A stretch of DNA of 64,000 bases, taken from UBA2767 sp965228625 (GTDB taxonomy: Bacteria; Pseudomonadota; Alphaproteobacteria; Rhizobiales; Methyloligellaceae). The notes under the pieces are model-generated. The model saw only the letters and a list, made by a program, of their open reading frames with translations, was not told the origin of the DNA and made no database searches. The stretch covers positions 806,001-870,000 of the forward strand of contig OZ245829.1 in the NCBI GenBank assembly GCA_965228625.1, in the 5' to 3' direction. Positions 17,217 through 25,899 of the stretch are shown piece after piece. Position numbers and translations under genes: made by a program. Position 1 is the first letter of the stretch. Every line of letters starts with the position of its first letter.

Positions 17217-17240
17217 TGGTATGCCAGATACCATATACCA
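17217..17240. promoter_or_regulatory. TGGTATGCCA plus overlapping ATACCATATACCA half-sites upstream of the ligase-fdh operon
   Basis: TGGTATGCCA at 17217-17226 matches the palindrome TGGTATACCA at 9 of 10 positions. It is followed without a gap by sequence containing two more ACCA half-sites (17229-17240), so two dimers could bind side by side. The group lies 120 bases before the SucC-like start codon. I could not assign a clear -35/-10 pair for the leftward transcript here. Confidence 0.5.
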
Positions 17241-17352
17241 GAGCACAATCTCTGTCGAGCCGCCTCATCGCCCGAACCAACTGCCCGATTCCGGCACTTG
17301 CGACGTTCCTTCAGATCAAATTAGGCTCACCGACGGGGCGCTGTCATCAAGA

Positions 17353-17381
17353 TTGCCAAGCAAATTTTATTGGTATACATT
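17353..17381 (+). promoter_or_regulatory. tctC promoter with overlapping TGGTATACAT operator
   Basis: A -35 TTGCCA (17353-17358) and -10 TACATT (17376-17381) are separated by 17 bases. The operator-like TGGTATACAT (17371-17380, 8 of 10 to the palindrome) overlaps the -10, and a further ACCAAATACCA follows. A bound GntR-type protein would block RNA polymerase at the tctCBA promoter. Confidence 0.5.
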
Positions 17382-17535
17382 CGACCAAATACCATTACGG
17401 GCCGCAAAGATTAAACTTTGACCATAAGAGCCCGGCCTAAGTTGCCGCTTGCGGGAATTGGGCATAAAAATTGAGCACTTTACGCGCAGGCGTACAGTCG
17501 AGCGCTTTGCGCTCAACCACCAAGGGAGGAGAATA

Positions 17536-18528
17536 ATGATTCAAACGAAGCACAAAGTTTTTGGCCTTGGCGTGGCGGTCGGTTTGGGCGTGGCCGCAGT
17601 GGGCCTACCGCAAGCCGCGAACGCCGCTTGGGAGCCCAAAAAGCCGGTTGAATTCGTCGTCATGGCGGGTAAAGGCGGCGGTGCTGACAAGGCCGTGCGC
17701 CTGATGCAGAGCATCATCGCCAAGAACAAGCTTGCATCGGTTCCGTTCACGCCGGTGAACAAGCCCGGCGGCTCCGGCGCGGAAGCTCTTGTCTACCTGA
17801 AAGGCAAGAAGGGCGACGACCACACCATCATGTTCACCCTGAACAGCTTCTACACTACGCCGCTGCGTCAGCCCGCCCTCAAGGTCAATATCGAGGAATT
17901 CACCCCGGTCATGCGGATGGCGGAAGACACCTTCTGCCTCTGGGTCCACTCAGACCGCAAGGACATCAACAACGTTGACGACTTCGTCAAGGCGGCGAAA
18001 GCGAAGGGTGATGGCTGGATCATGGCCGGCACCGGCAAGGCATCTGAAGACAACCTGCTCACCGACTTCCTGAATTCGGCCTACGGTCTGAAGATGAAGT
18101 ACATTCCCTACAAGGGCGGCGGCAAGGTTGCCAAGGAACTGGCCGGCAAGAACGCCGATTCCACGGTCAACAATCCGTCAGAACAGCTCGGCTTCTTCGA
18201 AGCCGGCACGACCAAACCGCTCGCCTGCTTCACACAAGACCGCATTGGTCTGTTCAAGGACGCACCGACCTTCAAGGAGCTGGGCAAGGACTTCGTGTAC
18301 TTCATGCAGCGCACCGTGGTTGGCGCGCCGGGCATGAGCGCTGAAGCCAAGGCCTATTACAAGGACCTGTTCACCAAGGTGTTCAACTCCGAGGAGTGGC
18401 AGACCTACCGCAAGAAGAAGGCCCTTCAGGGTGACCCGCTTACCGGTGATGAGCTGATGAATTACTGGAAGAACGAGCGGGACGTTCACAAGAAGATGCT
18501 CACCAAGATGGGAGCCATCAAGAGCTAG
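17536..18528 (+). CDS. tctC: tripartite tricarboxylate transporter, periplasmic binding protein
   Basis: The ATG at 17536 has a strong GGGAGGAG 5 bases upstream and begins a signal peptide (residues 1-30, cleavage after AANA), so the longer open frame is not used. The mature protein has the TctC/Bug fold pattern: EFVVMAGKGGGADKAVRL near the N-terminus, FTPVNKPGGSGAEALVYLKG and MRMAEDTFCLWV. Bug proteins bind small carboxylates in the periplasm and deliver them to TctAB. The location beside oxc, frc and fdh suggests oxalate or a related carboxylate as ligand, but the sequence alone does not show it. Confidence 0.92.
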   Translation: MIQTKHKVFGLGVAVGLGVAAVGLPQAANAAWEPKKPVEFVVMAGKGGGADKAVRLMQSIIAKNKLASVPFTPVNKPGGSGAEALVYLKGKKGDDHTIMFTLNSFYTTPLRQPALKVNIEEFTPVMRMAEDTFCLWVHSDRKDINNVDDFVKAAKAKGDGWIMAGTGKASEDNLLTDFLNSAYGLKMKYIPYKGGGKVAKELAGKNADSTVNNPSEQLGFFEAGTTKPLACFTQDRIGLFKDAPTFKELGKDFVYFMQRTVVGAPGMSAEAKAYYKDLFTKVFNSEEWQTYRKKKALQGDPLTGDELMNYWKNERDVHKKMLTKMGAIKS

Positions 18529-18573
18529 TCTGGAGCCGTAACACGATCGATAGAGGGGGGAGAGACGCACGTC

Positions 18574-19113
18574 ATGCGCAAGGCTGAATTCGTCATGGCC
18601 GTCGCGATGGGCATCTTCTCCCTCTATCTGATGTGGAAGAGCGCTGAACTTCCCATCGGCTGGATTCCGGACGAAGGCCCCGGTGGTGGGGCGTGGCCTT
18701 TCTGGCTTTCGGCCATCATGCTGCTCTGCTGCATCATGATCCTGGTGAACTGGTACCGCCGGAAGTCACCGCCTTCACAGTCCGATGAAGTTTACATGGA
18801 CCGCGGCACCGTCATCGCGGTCGGGCTGGTCGCCGGCGCGCTGATCGTGACCGTTGCGCTGATTCAGGGGATCAGCATCGCCGGAGTTCCGATCCTGCCG
18901 GCAATCGGTGTGTACGGGGCGATCCCGCTGTTCATGATCTTCTACGTAAGGTTTCTCGGACGTCACTCGTGGACGACGACGGCGACGATGGCGACGGTCA
19001 CACCGGTCGCACTGTTTTTCTTTTTCGATATTGCGCTGAAGATAACGCTTCCGAAGGGGGCTCCCTGGATCGAGGAAACGGTCTTCTTCCCGCTCTACAG
19101 AATTTTCTTTTGA
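18574..19113 (+). CDS. tctB: tripartite tricarboxylate transporter, small membrane subunit
   Basis: The 179-residue protein has four hydrophobic segments and the N-terminal TctB pattern (FVMAVAMGIFSLYLMWKSAE, GWIPDEGPGGGAWPFWLS). A GGGGGGAGAG-rich ribosome-binding site precedes ATG 18574, 45 bases after tctC. It is the small helper of the TctA permease. Confidence 0.9.
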   Translation: MRKAEFVMAVAMGIFSLYLMWKSAELPIGWIPDEGPGGGAWPFWLSAIMLLCCIMILVNWYRRKSPPSQSDEVYMDRGTVIAVGLVAGALIVTVALIQGISIAGVPILPAIGVYGAIPLFMIFYVRFLGRHSWTTTATMATVTPVALFFFFDIALKITLPKGAPWIEETVFFPLYRIFF

Positions 19114-19224
19114 GGCATTTCGTGCCGTTGCGAGGCTGTTCGTTTTTCGGACCGCGCTCGCATCGGCGCAAAGGGGCGAGCCAGATGAAGCAGAGGGATA
19201 TGCAAACGGCTTCGGGACAGGGCA

Positions 19225-20751
19225 ATGACTGAGATTCTCTTGCAGCTTTGGGGCGGCTTCCTGGTCGCGTTCGAACCGTTGAATCTCATGCTGGTGCTGG
19301 TCGGCTGCACGATCGGGTTGTTTATTGGCGCCATGCCCGGCCTGGGCTCGGTGAACGGCGTGGCCATTCTGCTGCCCCTCACCTTCCTTGTCCCGCCGAC
19401 GGGCGCGATCATTTTCCTCGCCGCCATCTATTACGGCGCCATGTATGGCGGCGCCATCAGTTCGATCATGCTGGGAATACCGGGCGCGTCGACGGCGGTG
19501 GCGACAACCTTTGACGGACGACCATTGGCCAAGGAGGGCATGGCGGACAAGGCACTGACGGCCGCCGCCGTCGCGTCATTCGTCGGCGGCACGATTTCCG
19601 TTGTGCTGTTCACTTTCTTCGCGCCGCCACTCGCACACGTCGCTTTGTTCTTCGGCGCCCCGGAAGAATTCGCTCTCATGATGCTGGCTTTTGCGACCTT
19701 TGTCGGGCTTGGCGGGGACGATATTCCGAAGACGATTTTTTCGATCTGTATCGGTCTGGTTCTGTCGGCCGTCGGCCTCGATATCATCTCCGGCGAGCCG
19801 CGGCTGATTTTCGGCGACATTCCCGGCTTCCTGCACGGCATCAATTTTCTCGTCCTCGCCATCGGTATCTACGGCATCGGCGAAATGCTGTGGACGGTCG
19901 AAGAGAACTACAAGGCGGGTGGTGCCTCGATGCTCTCCAAGGCGGTGGTCAGCGTGCAACGGACGATGGCCAACCTCAAGGAACTGCTCGGCACCTGGAA
20001 GACAGCCGTCATGGGGTCGGTCCTCGGATACTTCGTCGGCATTCTTCCGGCGGCGGGCGCAACGCCAGGTTCGTTGATGGCCTACGGTGTCGCCCGGCAG
20101 ATCGCAAAGGATCCGAAACGTTTCGGCAAGGGCTCGGTCGACGGTGTCGTCGCGCCGGAGTCCGCCAACAACGCCGCAAGCACCGGATCGATGCTGCCGA
20201 TGCTGACGCTCGGCATCCCCGGATCTCCGACGACGGCCATCCTGCTTGGCGGCATGGTCATCTGGGGCCTGGAACCCGGCCCGCGCCTGTTCACCGATCA
20301 CGCCGATTTCGTCTGGGGCCTGATCGCCTCCCTCTATGCCGCCAATCTGTTCGCGGTCATCATCAACGTCGCGTTTATCCCCGCCTTTATCTGGGTGTTG
20401 AAGCTGCCGTTCACCTTGCTTGCGCCGATGATCTTCGTGCTCTGCCTCGTCGGCGGTTATGCGCCGACAAAAGACATGCACGATGTCTGGTTGATGCTCT
20501 TGTTCGGCATCGTCGGCTACCTGATGCGCAAGCTGGACTATCCGCTGGCCCCCGCGGTCCTCGCCATCGTTCTCGGTCCCCTCGCCGAACCGGCGCTGCG
20601 CCAGTCCCTGCTTATCAACAACGGTTCGTTCGACATCTTCTTTACCCGGCCTTACTCAGCGCCCATCATGATCACGGCCTTGATCCTCCTGGCGCTGCCA
20701 CTTCTGAGGCCCCTTATGCGGCTCATTAGTGGTAAGAAGGCGAAGGCCTGA
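19225..20751 (+). CDS. tctA: tripartite tricarboxylate transporter, large permease subunit
   Basis: The 508-residue permease carries the TctA signatures GAMPGLGSVNGVAILLPLTF near residue 38, YYGAMYGGAISSIMLGIPGA, and the second repeat motif GILPAAGATPGSLMAYGVA. About 12 membrane segments are predicted. It completes a canonical tctC-tctB-tctA operon, with a 111-base gap before it. Its stop is 149 bases before gntR, with a perfect operator in between. Confidence 0.94.
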   Translation: MTEILLQLWGGFLVAFEPLNLMLVLVGCTIGLFIGAMPGLGSVNGVAILLPLTFLVPPTGAIIFLAAIYYGAMYGGAISSIMLGIPGASTAVATTFDGRPLAKEGMADKALTAAAVASFVGGTISVVLFTFFAPPLAHVALFFGAPEEFALMMLAFATFVGLGGDDIPKTIFSICIGLVLSAVGLDIISGEPRLIFGDIPGFLHGINFLVLAIGIYGIGEMLWTVEENYKAGGASMLSKAVVSVQRTMANLKELLGTWKTAVMGSVLGYFVGILPAAGATPGSLMAYGVARQIAKDPKRFGKGSVDGVVAPESANNAASTGSMLPMLTLGIPGSPTTAILLGGMVIWGLEPGPRLFTDHADFVWGLIASLYAANLFAVIINVAFIPAFIWVLKLPFTLLAPMIFVLCLVGGYAPTKDMHDVWLMLLFGIVGYLMRKLDYPLAPAVLAIVLGPLAEPALRQSLLINNGSFDIFFTRPYSAPIMITALILLALPLLRPLMRLISGKKAKA

Positions 20752-20812
20752 CGCGTGCGGGATAGTCCCCGCAAGCCCGTTTGATATTGCGTCGTGGAAT
20801 GGGCTTGGTGTA

Positions 20813-20822
20813 TGGTATACCA
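20813..20822. promoter_or_regulatory. perfect TGGTATACCA operator upstream of gntR-oxc-frc
   Basis: The 10-base palindrome lies 79 bases before the gntR start codon, followed by GTTGACCA, which adds another ACCA half-site. A weak TTGCGT-18-TATGGT promoter would place the operator over the -10. The position fits autoregulation of the GntR protein and control of oxc and frc. Confidence 0.6.
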
Positions 20823-20900
20823 GTTGACCAAGCGGCATTCCTGTTCCAGGGGTTATGATCAATAGGAGGTGCAATTTCGCGCCCTTGCGGAGACCCAGCC

Positions 20901-21587
20901 ATGTCGAACCTGCAATTGGAAATAAAGCCCATCGGGGACGGGTTTTCTCTCAAGTCGAAAATCTACGATTCCCTGAAAGCCGCGATCATGGACATGAACA
21001 TCTATGACAGCAGCGCCGATCTGCGTCTCGACGAGCGGCGTCTGTCGGAGCAGTTCGGCATCAGCCGTACTCCGCTGCGCGAGGCCCTCGCCCGGCTCGA
21101 CCAGGAGGGCCTGGTCAAGATCGTTCCGCGCCGCGGCATCTACATCGTCCGCAAGTCGAAGGCCGAGATTCTTGAAATGATCACCGTATGGGCCGCGCTT
21201 GAGAGCATGGCCGCCCGGCTGATCACGCAGAATGCGAGCGACGAGGAGATTGCCAGCCTGCGCGCCTTGTGCAGCACTTTCGACGGCGACGCCGTGAAGG
21301 CCAGGATCGACGAGTACTCGGACACCAACATCAAGTTCCATCAGGCGATCCTGAAGATGAGCAAGTGCGAACTGCTCAACGAGATGGCGCAAGGACTGTT
21401 CATGCACGTCCGGGCAATCCGCGCGCGGACCATCTCCGAAAAGGACCGCGCGGACCGCTCGATCGTGGATCACATGCACATCATCGAAGCGCTCGAGGCG
21501 CGTGACACCGATTTGGCGGAACGGCTCGTGCGCGAACACACAATGAATTTGCGGGCGCATGTTGAGCGCTACGTGGACATCGACTGA
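20901..21587 (+). CDS. GntR family (FadR/FCD subfamily) transcriptional regulator
   Basis: The 228-residue protein has an N-terminal winged helix-turn-helix with the GntR signature (DERRLSEQFGISRTPLREAL, residues about 43-62). An all-helical FCD ligand domain follows, whose likely metal ligands are in NIKFHQAI, DHMHIIEAL and REHTMN. It precedes oxc by 53 bases and probably shares its transcript. FCD-type GntR proteins usually repress until a small carboxylate binds, so oxalate or a CoA ester is a plausible effector. The best candidate operator is TGGTATACCA, seen four times nearby. Confidence 0.9.
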   Translation: MSNLQLEIKPIGDGFSLKSKIYDSLKAAIMDMNIYDSSADLRLDERRLSEQFGISRTPLREALARLDQEGLVKIVPRRGIYIVRKSKAEILEMITVWAALESMAARLITQNASDEEIASLRALCSTFDGDAVKARIDEYSDTNIKFHQAILKMSKCELLNEMAQGLFMHVRAIRARTISEKDRADRSIVDHMHIIEALEARDTDLAERLVREHTMNLRAHVERYVDID

Positions 21588-21640
21588 TCCGCCACGCAAT
21601 AGCACGCGATGGCGCTACGTTTTATTGGGGAGTGAATTCA

Positions 21641-23383
21641 ATGTCAGTAGCCGAGAACATAGAGGCCAGTTCGGATGAGGAAGCGGCGCCTCAGGAATTG
21701 ACGGACGGGTTCCATCTCATCATCGACGCGTTCAAGCTGAACGGCATCAACACGATCTACAATGTTCCCGGCATTCCGATCACAGACCTGGGCCGCATCA
21801 TGCAAGCGGAAGGTATGCGCGTGCTCTCCTTCCGGCACGAGCAGCACGCGGGATATGCGGCGGCTATCGCCGGATACCTCACGAAAAAGCCCGGCGTATG
21901 CATGACCGTTTCCGCACCGGGTTTCCTCAACGGCCTGACCGCACTGGCCCATGCCACGACCAACTGTTACCCGATGATCCTGATTTCGGGCTCCTCGGAG
22001 CGCGAAATCGTCGATCTGCAGCAGGGCGACTATGAAGAGATGGATCAGCTCGCCATCGCCAAGCCGTTGTGCAAAGCCGCATTCCGTATCCTGCATGCCG
22101 AGGACATCGGGATCGGGGTTGCTCGCGCCATACGGGCGGCGCTGTCCGGTCGTCCCGGCGGTGTCTATCTCGATCTGCCGGCGCAGCTGATGGCGCAAAC
22201 CATGGATGCCGCGGCAGGTGAGAAGTCACTGGTCCAAGTCATTGACCCGGCGCCAGCACAGATCCCTGCCCCGGAAGCGATCACACGTGCTCTCGAGGTC
22301 CTGAAAGAAGCGAAACGCCCCCTGATCATTCTCGGCAAGGGTGCGGCCTATGCGCAAGCTGATGAGGACATCCGCGCATTGGTGGAAAAGAGCGGCATTC
22401 CATATCTGCCAATGAGCATGGCCAAGGGCCTGCTCCCGGACACCCATCCGCAGTCGGCCGGTCCGGCAAGATCGCTCGTGCTCAAGGAGTCCGATACGGT
22501 GATGCTGATCGGTGCGCGCCTCAACTGGCTTCTCTCGCACGGCAAGGGCAAGGCGTGGGGCAACAATGAGAAGAAGTTCATCCAAGTCGATATCGAGCCG
22601 AAGGAGATGGACAGCAATGTCGAGATCGCCGCGCCCGTCGTAGGTGACATTGCCTCCTGCGTCTCCGCCCTCCTTGAAGCCATGGGCGATGACTGGACAC
22701 CACCGCCCGCCGATTGGACCGAGGCCGTCAACACCAAGCGTCAATCGAATGTCGAGCGGATGGCGCCGAAGTTGCAGAACAATAATGTACCGATGGATTT
22801 TCACGGCGCGCTCGGCGTCTTGCGAACGATCGTTGCAGAGCGGCCGGACGCCATCCTGGTCAACGAAGGTGCCAACACGCTCGACTTCGCCCGCGGCGTC
22901 ATCGATATGTACAAACCGCGGAAACGCCTGGACGTCGGCACCTGGGGCGTAATGGGCATCGGCATGGGCCAGGCGATTGCCGCGGCGGTCGAGACGGGCC
23001 ATCCCGTACTCGCGGTCGAGGGCGACAGCGCTTTCGGCTTTTCCGGCATGGAGGTCGAGACGATCTGCCGCTACAACCTCCCCGTTTGTGTGGTCGTTTT
23101 CAACAATAGCGGAATCTACCGGGGTACGGACGTCAACCCGACCGGCGGTCCGGATGTGGCGCCGACCGTGTTCGTCAAGGACGCGCGATACGACAAGATG
23201 ATGGAGGCGTTCGGCGGCGTCGGTTACCACGCGACCTCCCCCGATGAGCTGAGACAGGCGGTCAACGAGGCCATGGACTCTGGCAAGCCGTCGCTCGTGA
23301 ACGCCGTGATCGATCCGGCCGCAGGGACCGAGAGCGGGCGCATCGGCAATCTCAATCCGCAGAGCGTGGTTTCGAAAAAGTAA
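21641..23383 (+). CDS. oxc: oxalyl-CoA decarboxylase
   Basis: I prefer ATG 21641, 8 bases after GGGGAG, over a GTG at 21632; this gives 580 residues. The protein matches the Oxalobacter enzyme along its length: ELTDGFHLIIDA, FRHEQHAGYAAAIAGY with the catalytic Glu near residue 66, SGSSEREIVDLQQGDYEEMD, GARLNWLLSHGKGK, GTWGVMGIGMG, and the ThDP/Mg motif GDSAFGFSGMEVETICRYNL near residue 460. It removes CO2 from oxalyl-CoA to leave formyl-CoA. It is followed by frc after 42 bases. Confidence 0.97.
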   Translation: MSVAENIEASSDEEAAPQELTDGFHLIIDAFKLNGINTIYNVPGIPITDLGRIMQAEGMRVLSFRHEQHAGYAAAIAGYLTKKPGVCMTVSAPGFLNGLTALAHATTNCYPMILISGSSEREIVDLQQGDYEEMDQLAIAKPLCKAAFRILHAEDIGIGVARAIRAALSGRPGGVYLDLPAQLMAQTMDAAAGEKSLVQVIDPAPAQIPAPEAITRALEVLKEAKRPLIILGKGAAYAQADEDIRALVEKSGIPYLPMSMAKGLLPDTHPQSAGPARSLVLKESDTVMLIGARLNWLLSHGKGKAWGNNEKKFIQVDIEPKEMDSNVEIAAPVVGDIASCVSALLEAMGDDWTPPPADWTEAVNTKRQSNVERMAPKLQNNNVPMDFHGALGVLRTIVAERPDAILVNEGANTLDFARGVIDMYKPRKRLDVGTWGVMGIGMGQAIAAAVETGHPVLAVEGDSAFGFSGMEVETICRYNLPVCVVVFNNSGIYRGTDVNPTGGPDVAPTVFVKDARYDKMMEAFGGVGYHATSPDELRQAVNEAMDSGKPSLVNAVIDPAAGTESGRIGNLNPQSVVSKK

Positions 23384-23425
23384 TCCCGCTCCACTAAGAC
23401 AACGCTTCAAGGACAGGGGCATACA

Positions 23426-24709
23426 ATGAAAGCTCTCGAAGGCGTCCGCATCCTGGACATGACACACGTTCAGTCGGGCCCGACCTGCACCCAACTGCTG
23501 GCATGGTTCGGCGCCGATGTGATCAAGGTGGAGCGCCCCGGGGTCGGCGACGCGACGCGGGGACAGTTGCGGGATATTCCGGACGTGGACAGCCTCTACT
23601 TCACCATGCTCAATCACAACAAGCGGTCGATCACGCTGAACACGAAGTCGGAAAAGGGCAAGGAGATATTCGAGGGACTTCTCAAGGCTTGCGATGTCAT
23701 GGTCGAGAACTTCGCTCCGGGCGCCCTCGACCGGATGGGTTTCAGTTGGGAACGCATTCAGGAAATCAATCCGCGGCTGATCTATGCGTCCGTGAAAGGG
23801 TTCGGGCCCGGTCCCTACGAAGACTGCAAGGTTTACGAAAACGTGGCCCAGTGCACAGGCGGCTCGGCGTCCACGACTGGCTTTCTTGGCGGCCCCCCGA
23901 CGGTGACGGGCGCGCAGATCGGCGACTCCGGAACCGGCCTTCATCTGGCGCTCGGCATCGTGACGGCGCTGTTCCATCGGGAGAAGTCCGGAAAAGGACA
24001 GCGCGTTCTGGCGGCAATGCAGGACGGCGTGCTGAACCTCTGCCGCGTCAAACTGCGTGACCAGCAGCGTCTGCAGCACGGGCCTCTCAAAGAGTACAGC
24101 CAGTTCGGTCAGGGCATCGAGTTCGGGGAAGCGACGCCCCGCGCCGGGAACGATTCCGGTGGCGGGCAGCCGGGCTGGATTCTCAAGTGCAAGGGTTGGG
24201 AAACGGACCCGGACGCCTATGTCTACTTCATCACCCAGGCAGCCGTGTGGGGCAATATCTGCGACCTCATCGGCGAGCCGGACTGGAAGGAGCATCCCGA
24301 CTACGCCAAACCGGAGGCTCGTCTCGACAAGATCCCGCAGATCTTTGACCGGATCGAGGAGTGGACCAAGACCAAGACGAAACTCGAGGTCATGGAAGCG
24401 TGCAATCCGCTCAATATTCCATGCGGTCCGATCCTGTCCATGAAAGAGCTCGCCGAGGAGCCTTCGCTGCGCGAGACCGGCACCATCGTCGAGGTCGACC
24501 ACCCGACCCGCGGCGCGTATCTCACGGTCGGCAACCCGGTCAAGCTTTCGGATTCACCCGCCAAGGTCACGCGGTCGCCGCTTCTCGGGGAACACACCGA
24601 CGAGATCCTGTCCGAGGTGCTGAACATGGGAAGCGATGACATCGCAGCGGCAAAGGCAGATGGCGCCGTCGGCGACGAGTTCGCCCGTTCGAAGGCCGCC
24701 GCCGAATAG
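23426..24709 (+). CDS. frc: formyl-CoA:oxalate CoA-transferase
   Basis: The 427-residue class III CoA-transferase matches Oxalobacter Frc closely: MTHVQSGPTCTQLLAWFGAD, NVDSLYFTMLNHNKRSI-type region, VYENVAQCTGG and GDSGTGLH. The catalytic Asp is residue 167, equivalent to Asp169, and the mobile glycine loop is DSGGGQPGW. It moves CoA from formyl-CoA to oxalate, releasing formate for the dehydrogenase and re-forming oxalyl-CoA for Oxc. It closes the gntR-oxc-frc operon. The 178-base gap after it has no feature I can support. Confidence 0.97.
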   Translation: MKALEGVRILDMTHVQSGPTCTQLLAWFGADVIKVERPGVGDATRGQLRDIPDVDSLYFTMLNHNKRSITLNTKSEKGKEIFEGLLKACDVMVENFAPGALDRMGFSWERIQEINPRLIYASVKGFGPGPYEDCKVYENVAQCTGGSASTTGFLGGPPTVTGAQIGDSGTGLHLALGIVTALFHREKSGKGQRVLAAMQDGVLNLCRVKLRDQQRLQHGPLKEYSQFGQGIEFGEATPRAGNDSGGGQPGWILKCKGWETDPDAYVYFITQAAVWGNICDLIGEPDWKEHPDYAKPEARLDKIPQIFDRIEEWTKTKTKLEVMEACNPLNIPCGPILSMKELAEEPSLRETGTIVEVDHPTRGAYLTVGNPVKLSDSPAKVTRSPLLGEHTDEILSEVLNMGSDDIAAAKADGAVGDEFARSKAAAE

Positions 24710-24887
24710 TCTGCGACGGGCGAAGTCGGCCCTTTTCATTCATCGATCTTGCGATCTTTGGGAGCCAGGATCACGGTTCGACCGGTCCTGAATCTGTGCT
24801 CGTCTCACTATGCAAGACGATTGCTTTGATATTCCGGAACCGGCATAGTGCTGACGACGCAACCTTGCTTATCCATCACCCGGTCAC

Positions 24888-25736
24888 ATGCCGAAAACCA
24901 AGGCCAGTCAAGCCTATCGTCACTCATCCCGCGCTCGCAAGGCCCCGGCACCCGTTGAAGCGGGCGACGAGCTTTTGCGGTTCGGCGCCATGGGCAAGGC
25001 GTTCTCGATTCTCGAGACGCTCACCGGCAACTCTCATCCCTTGTCGATGGCGGAACTCGCGCGCGAGACCGGCATGACAAAACCGACCGCTCATCGCATC
25101 ATCTCGGTCCTGGCCGAACTCGGGTTCGTTGAGCGCGATCAGGGCAAACGCGGTTATGTCGAGGGTGCCAGACTGATCCAGTTTTCGCTCGACGCGCTGA
25201 AAGCGACCGCGCAACGCAACATCCGTCATTCGATACTGCGCGCCCTTGCCGACGACACCCGCGAAACCTGCAATTTTGGAATTCTCGCCGGCGCGGAGGT
25301 GATCTACCTCGACCGGGTCGAGGCCAAATGGCCGCTTGGCCTGCGCTTCGAACCGGGAAGCCCGGTGCCGGCGCATTGCAGCGCCATCGGCAAACTTCTG
25401 CTTGCCCTCGAAACCTCGGACCGGCGCGATGAGTTGCTGCGCGCCATGCCTCTCACGCGACAAACCCGGAACACGATCACCAAAGTCTCGGGACTGATCC
25501 AGGACCTTGACCGAATCCGTAAGACTCAGGTCGGCATCGACGATCAGGAGTCCATCGACGGGGTCGTCTGTGTGGCGGTGCCCGTTCGCGCAGAGGATGG
25601 AAACCTCGTCGGCGGGCTTGCGGTCTCGGCGCCGCAGGCGCGGGTCACTATGGACGACGCCCTGCGCATGGTCCCGCAAATGCGCAAGGCCGCGACCAGA
25701 CTGGGCAAGACCTTCTCCCTCGGACCCACGCGGTAG
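24888..25736 (+). CDS. IclR family transcriptional regulator
   Basis: The 282-residue protein has the IclR winged helix (LSMAELARETGMTKPTAHRI, near residues 53-72). The effector domain follows, with ETCNFGILAGAEVIYLDRVE and PAHCSAIGKLLLA. It is codirectional with frc but separated by 178 bases, and no TGGTATACCA lies before it. It may regulate part of the island or something elsewhere. A basic N-terminal stretch of about 30 residues precedes the DNA-binding domain, so the true start could be later. Confidence 0.9.
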   Translation: MPKTKASQAYRHSSRARKAPAPVEAGDELLRFGAMGKAFSILETLTGNSHPLSMAELARETGMTKPTAHRIISVLAELGFVERDQGKRGYVEGARLIQFSLDALKATAQRNIRHSILRALADDTRETCNFGILAGAEVIYLDRVEAKWPLGLRFEPGSPVPAHCSAIGKLLLALETSDRRDELLRAMPLTRQTRNTITKVSGLIQDLDRIRKTQVGIDDQESIDGVVCVAVPVRAEDGNLVGGLAVSAPQARVTMDDALRMVPQMRKAATRLGKTFSLGPTR

Positions 25737-25899
25737 CGAGGCGCGCGGCGCCTGCCGGCGCCAAAGGCGCGCGCGCATCTCAAAAGAGCCGTGACTCGTT
25801 GAAAACACCATGCGTAGATACGATATTGAAATCAGCCGCGTAGAACGAGAACTGCGCGGGCCGCAAGGGCCCGCACGCGCAATGAAGAAGGCGGTCTGA

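Larger units (their letters stand above)
17098..17535. promoter_or_regulatory. 438-base divergent control region between the ligase-fdh operon and tctCBA
   Basis: This is the longest non-coding stretch in the oxalate island and is visibly more AT-rich toward tctC. It separates two oppositely transcribed operons. It contains two groups of TGGTATACCA-like sites (17217-17240 and 17371-17380), a good sigma-70-like promoter at 17353-17381, and the tctC ribosome-binding site GGGAGGAGAAT just before 17536. The leader of tctC would be about 145 bases. I see no convincing small gene or structured RNA in it. Confidence 0.6.

Noticed and set aside
20752..20790. Short hairpin after tctA as terminator
   Set aside because: The stem is only about 5 bp and no clear T-run follows.
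22226..24502. Minus-strand open frame of about 758 codons across oxc and frc
   Set aside because: It lies fully antisense to two clearly identified enzymes and shows no recognisable motif; GC-rich codon bias explains the lack of stops.
25738..25890. GC-rich hairpins after the IclR gene, considered as a terminator
   Set aside because: Stems such as GGCGCC-TGCC-GGCGCC are present but no T-run follows on either strand, so I did not call a terminator.
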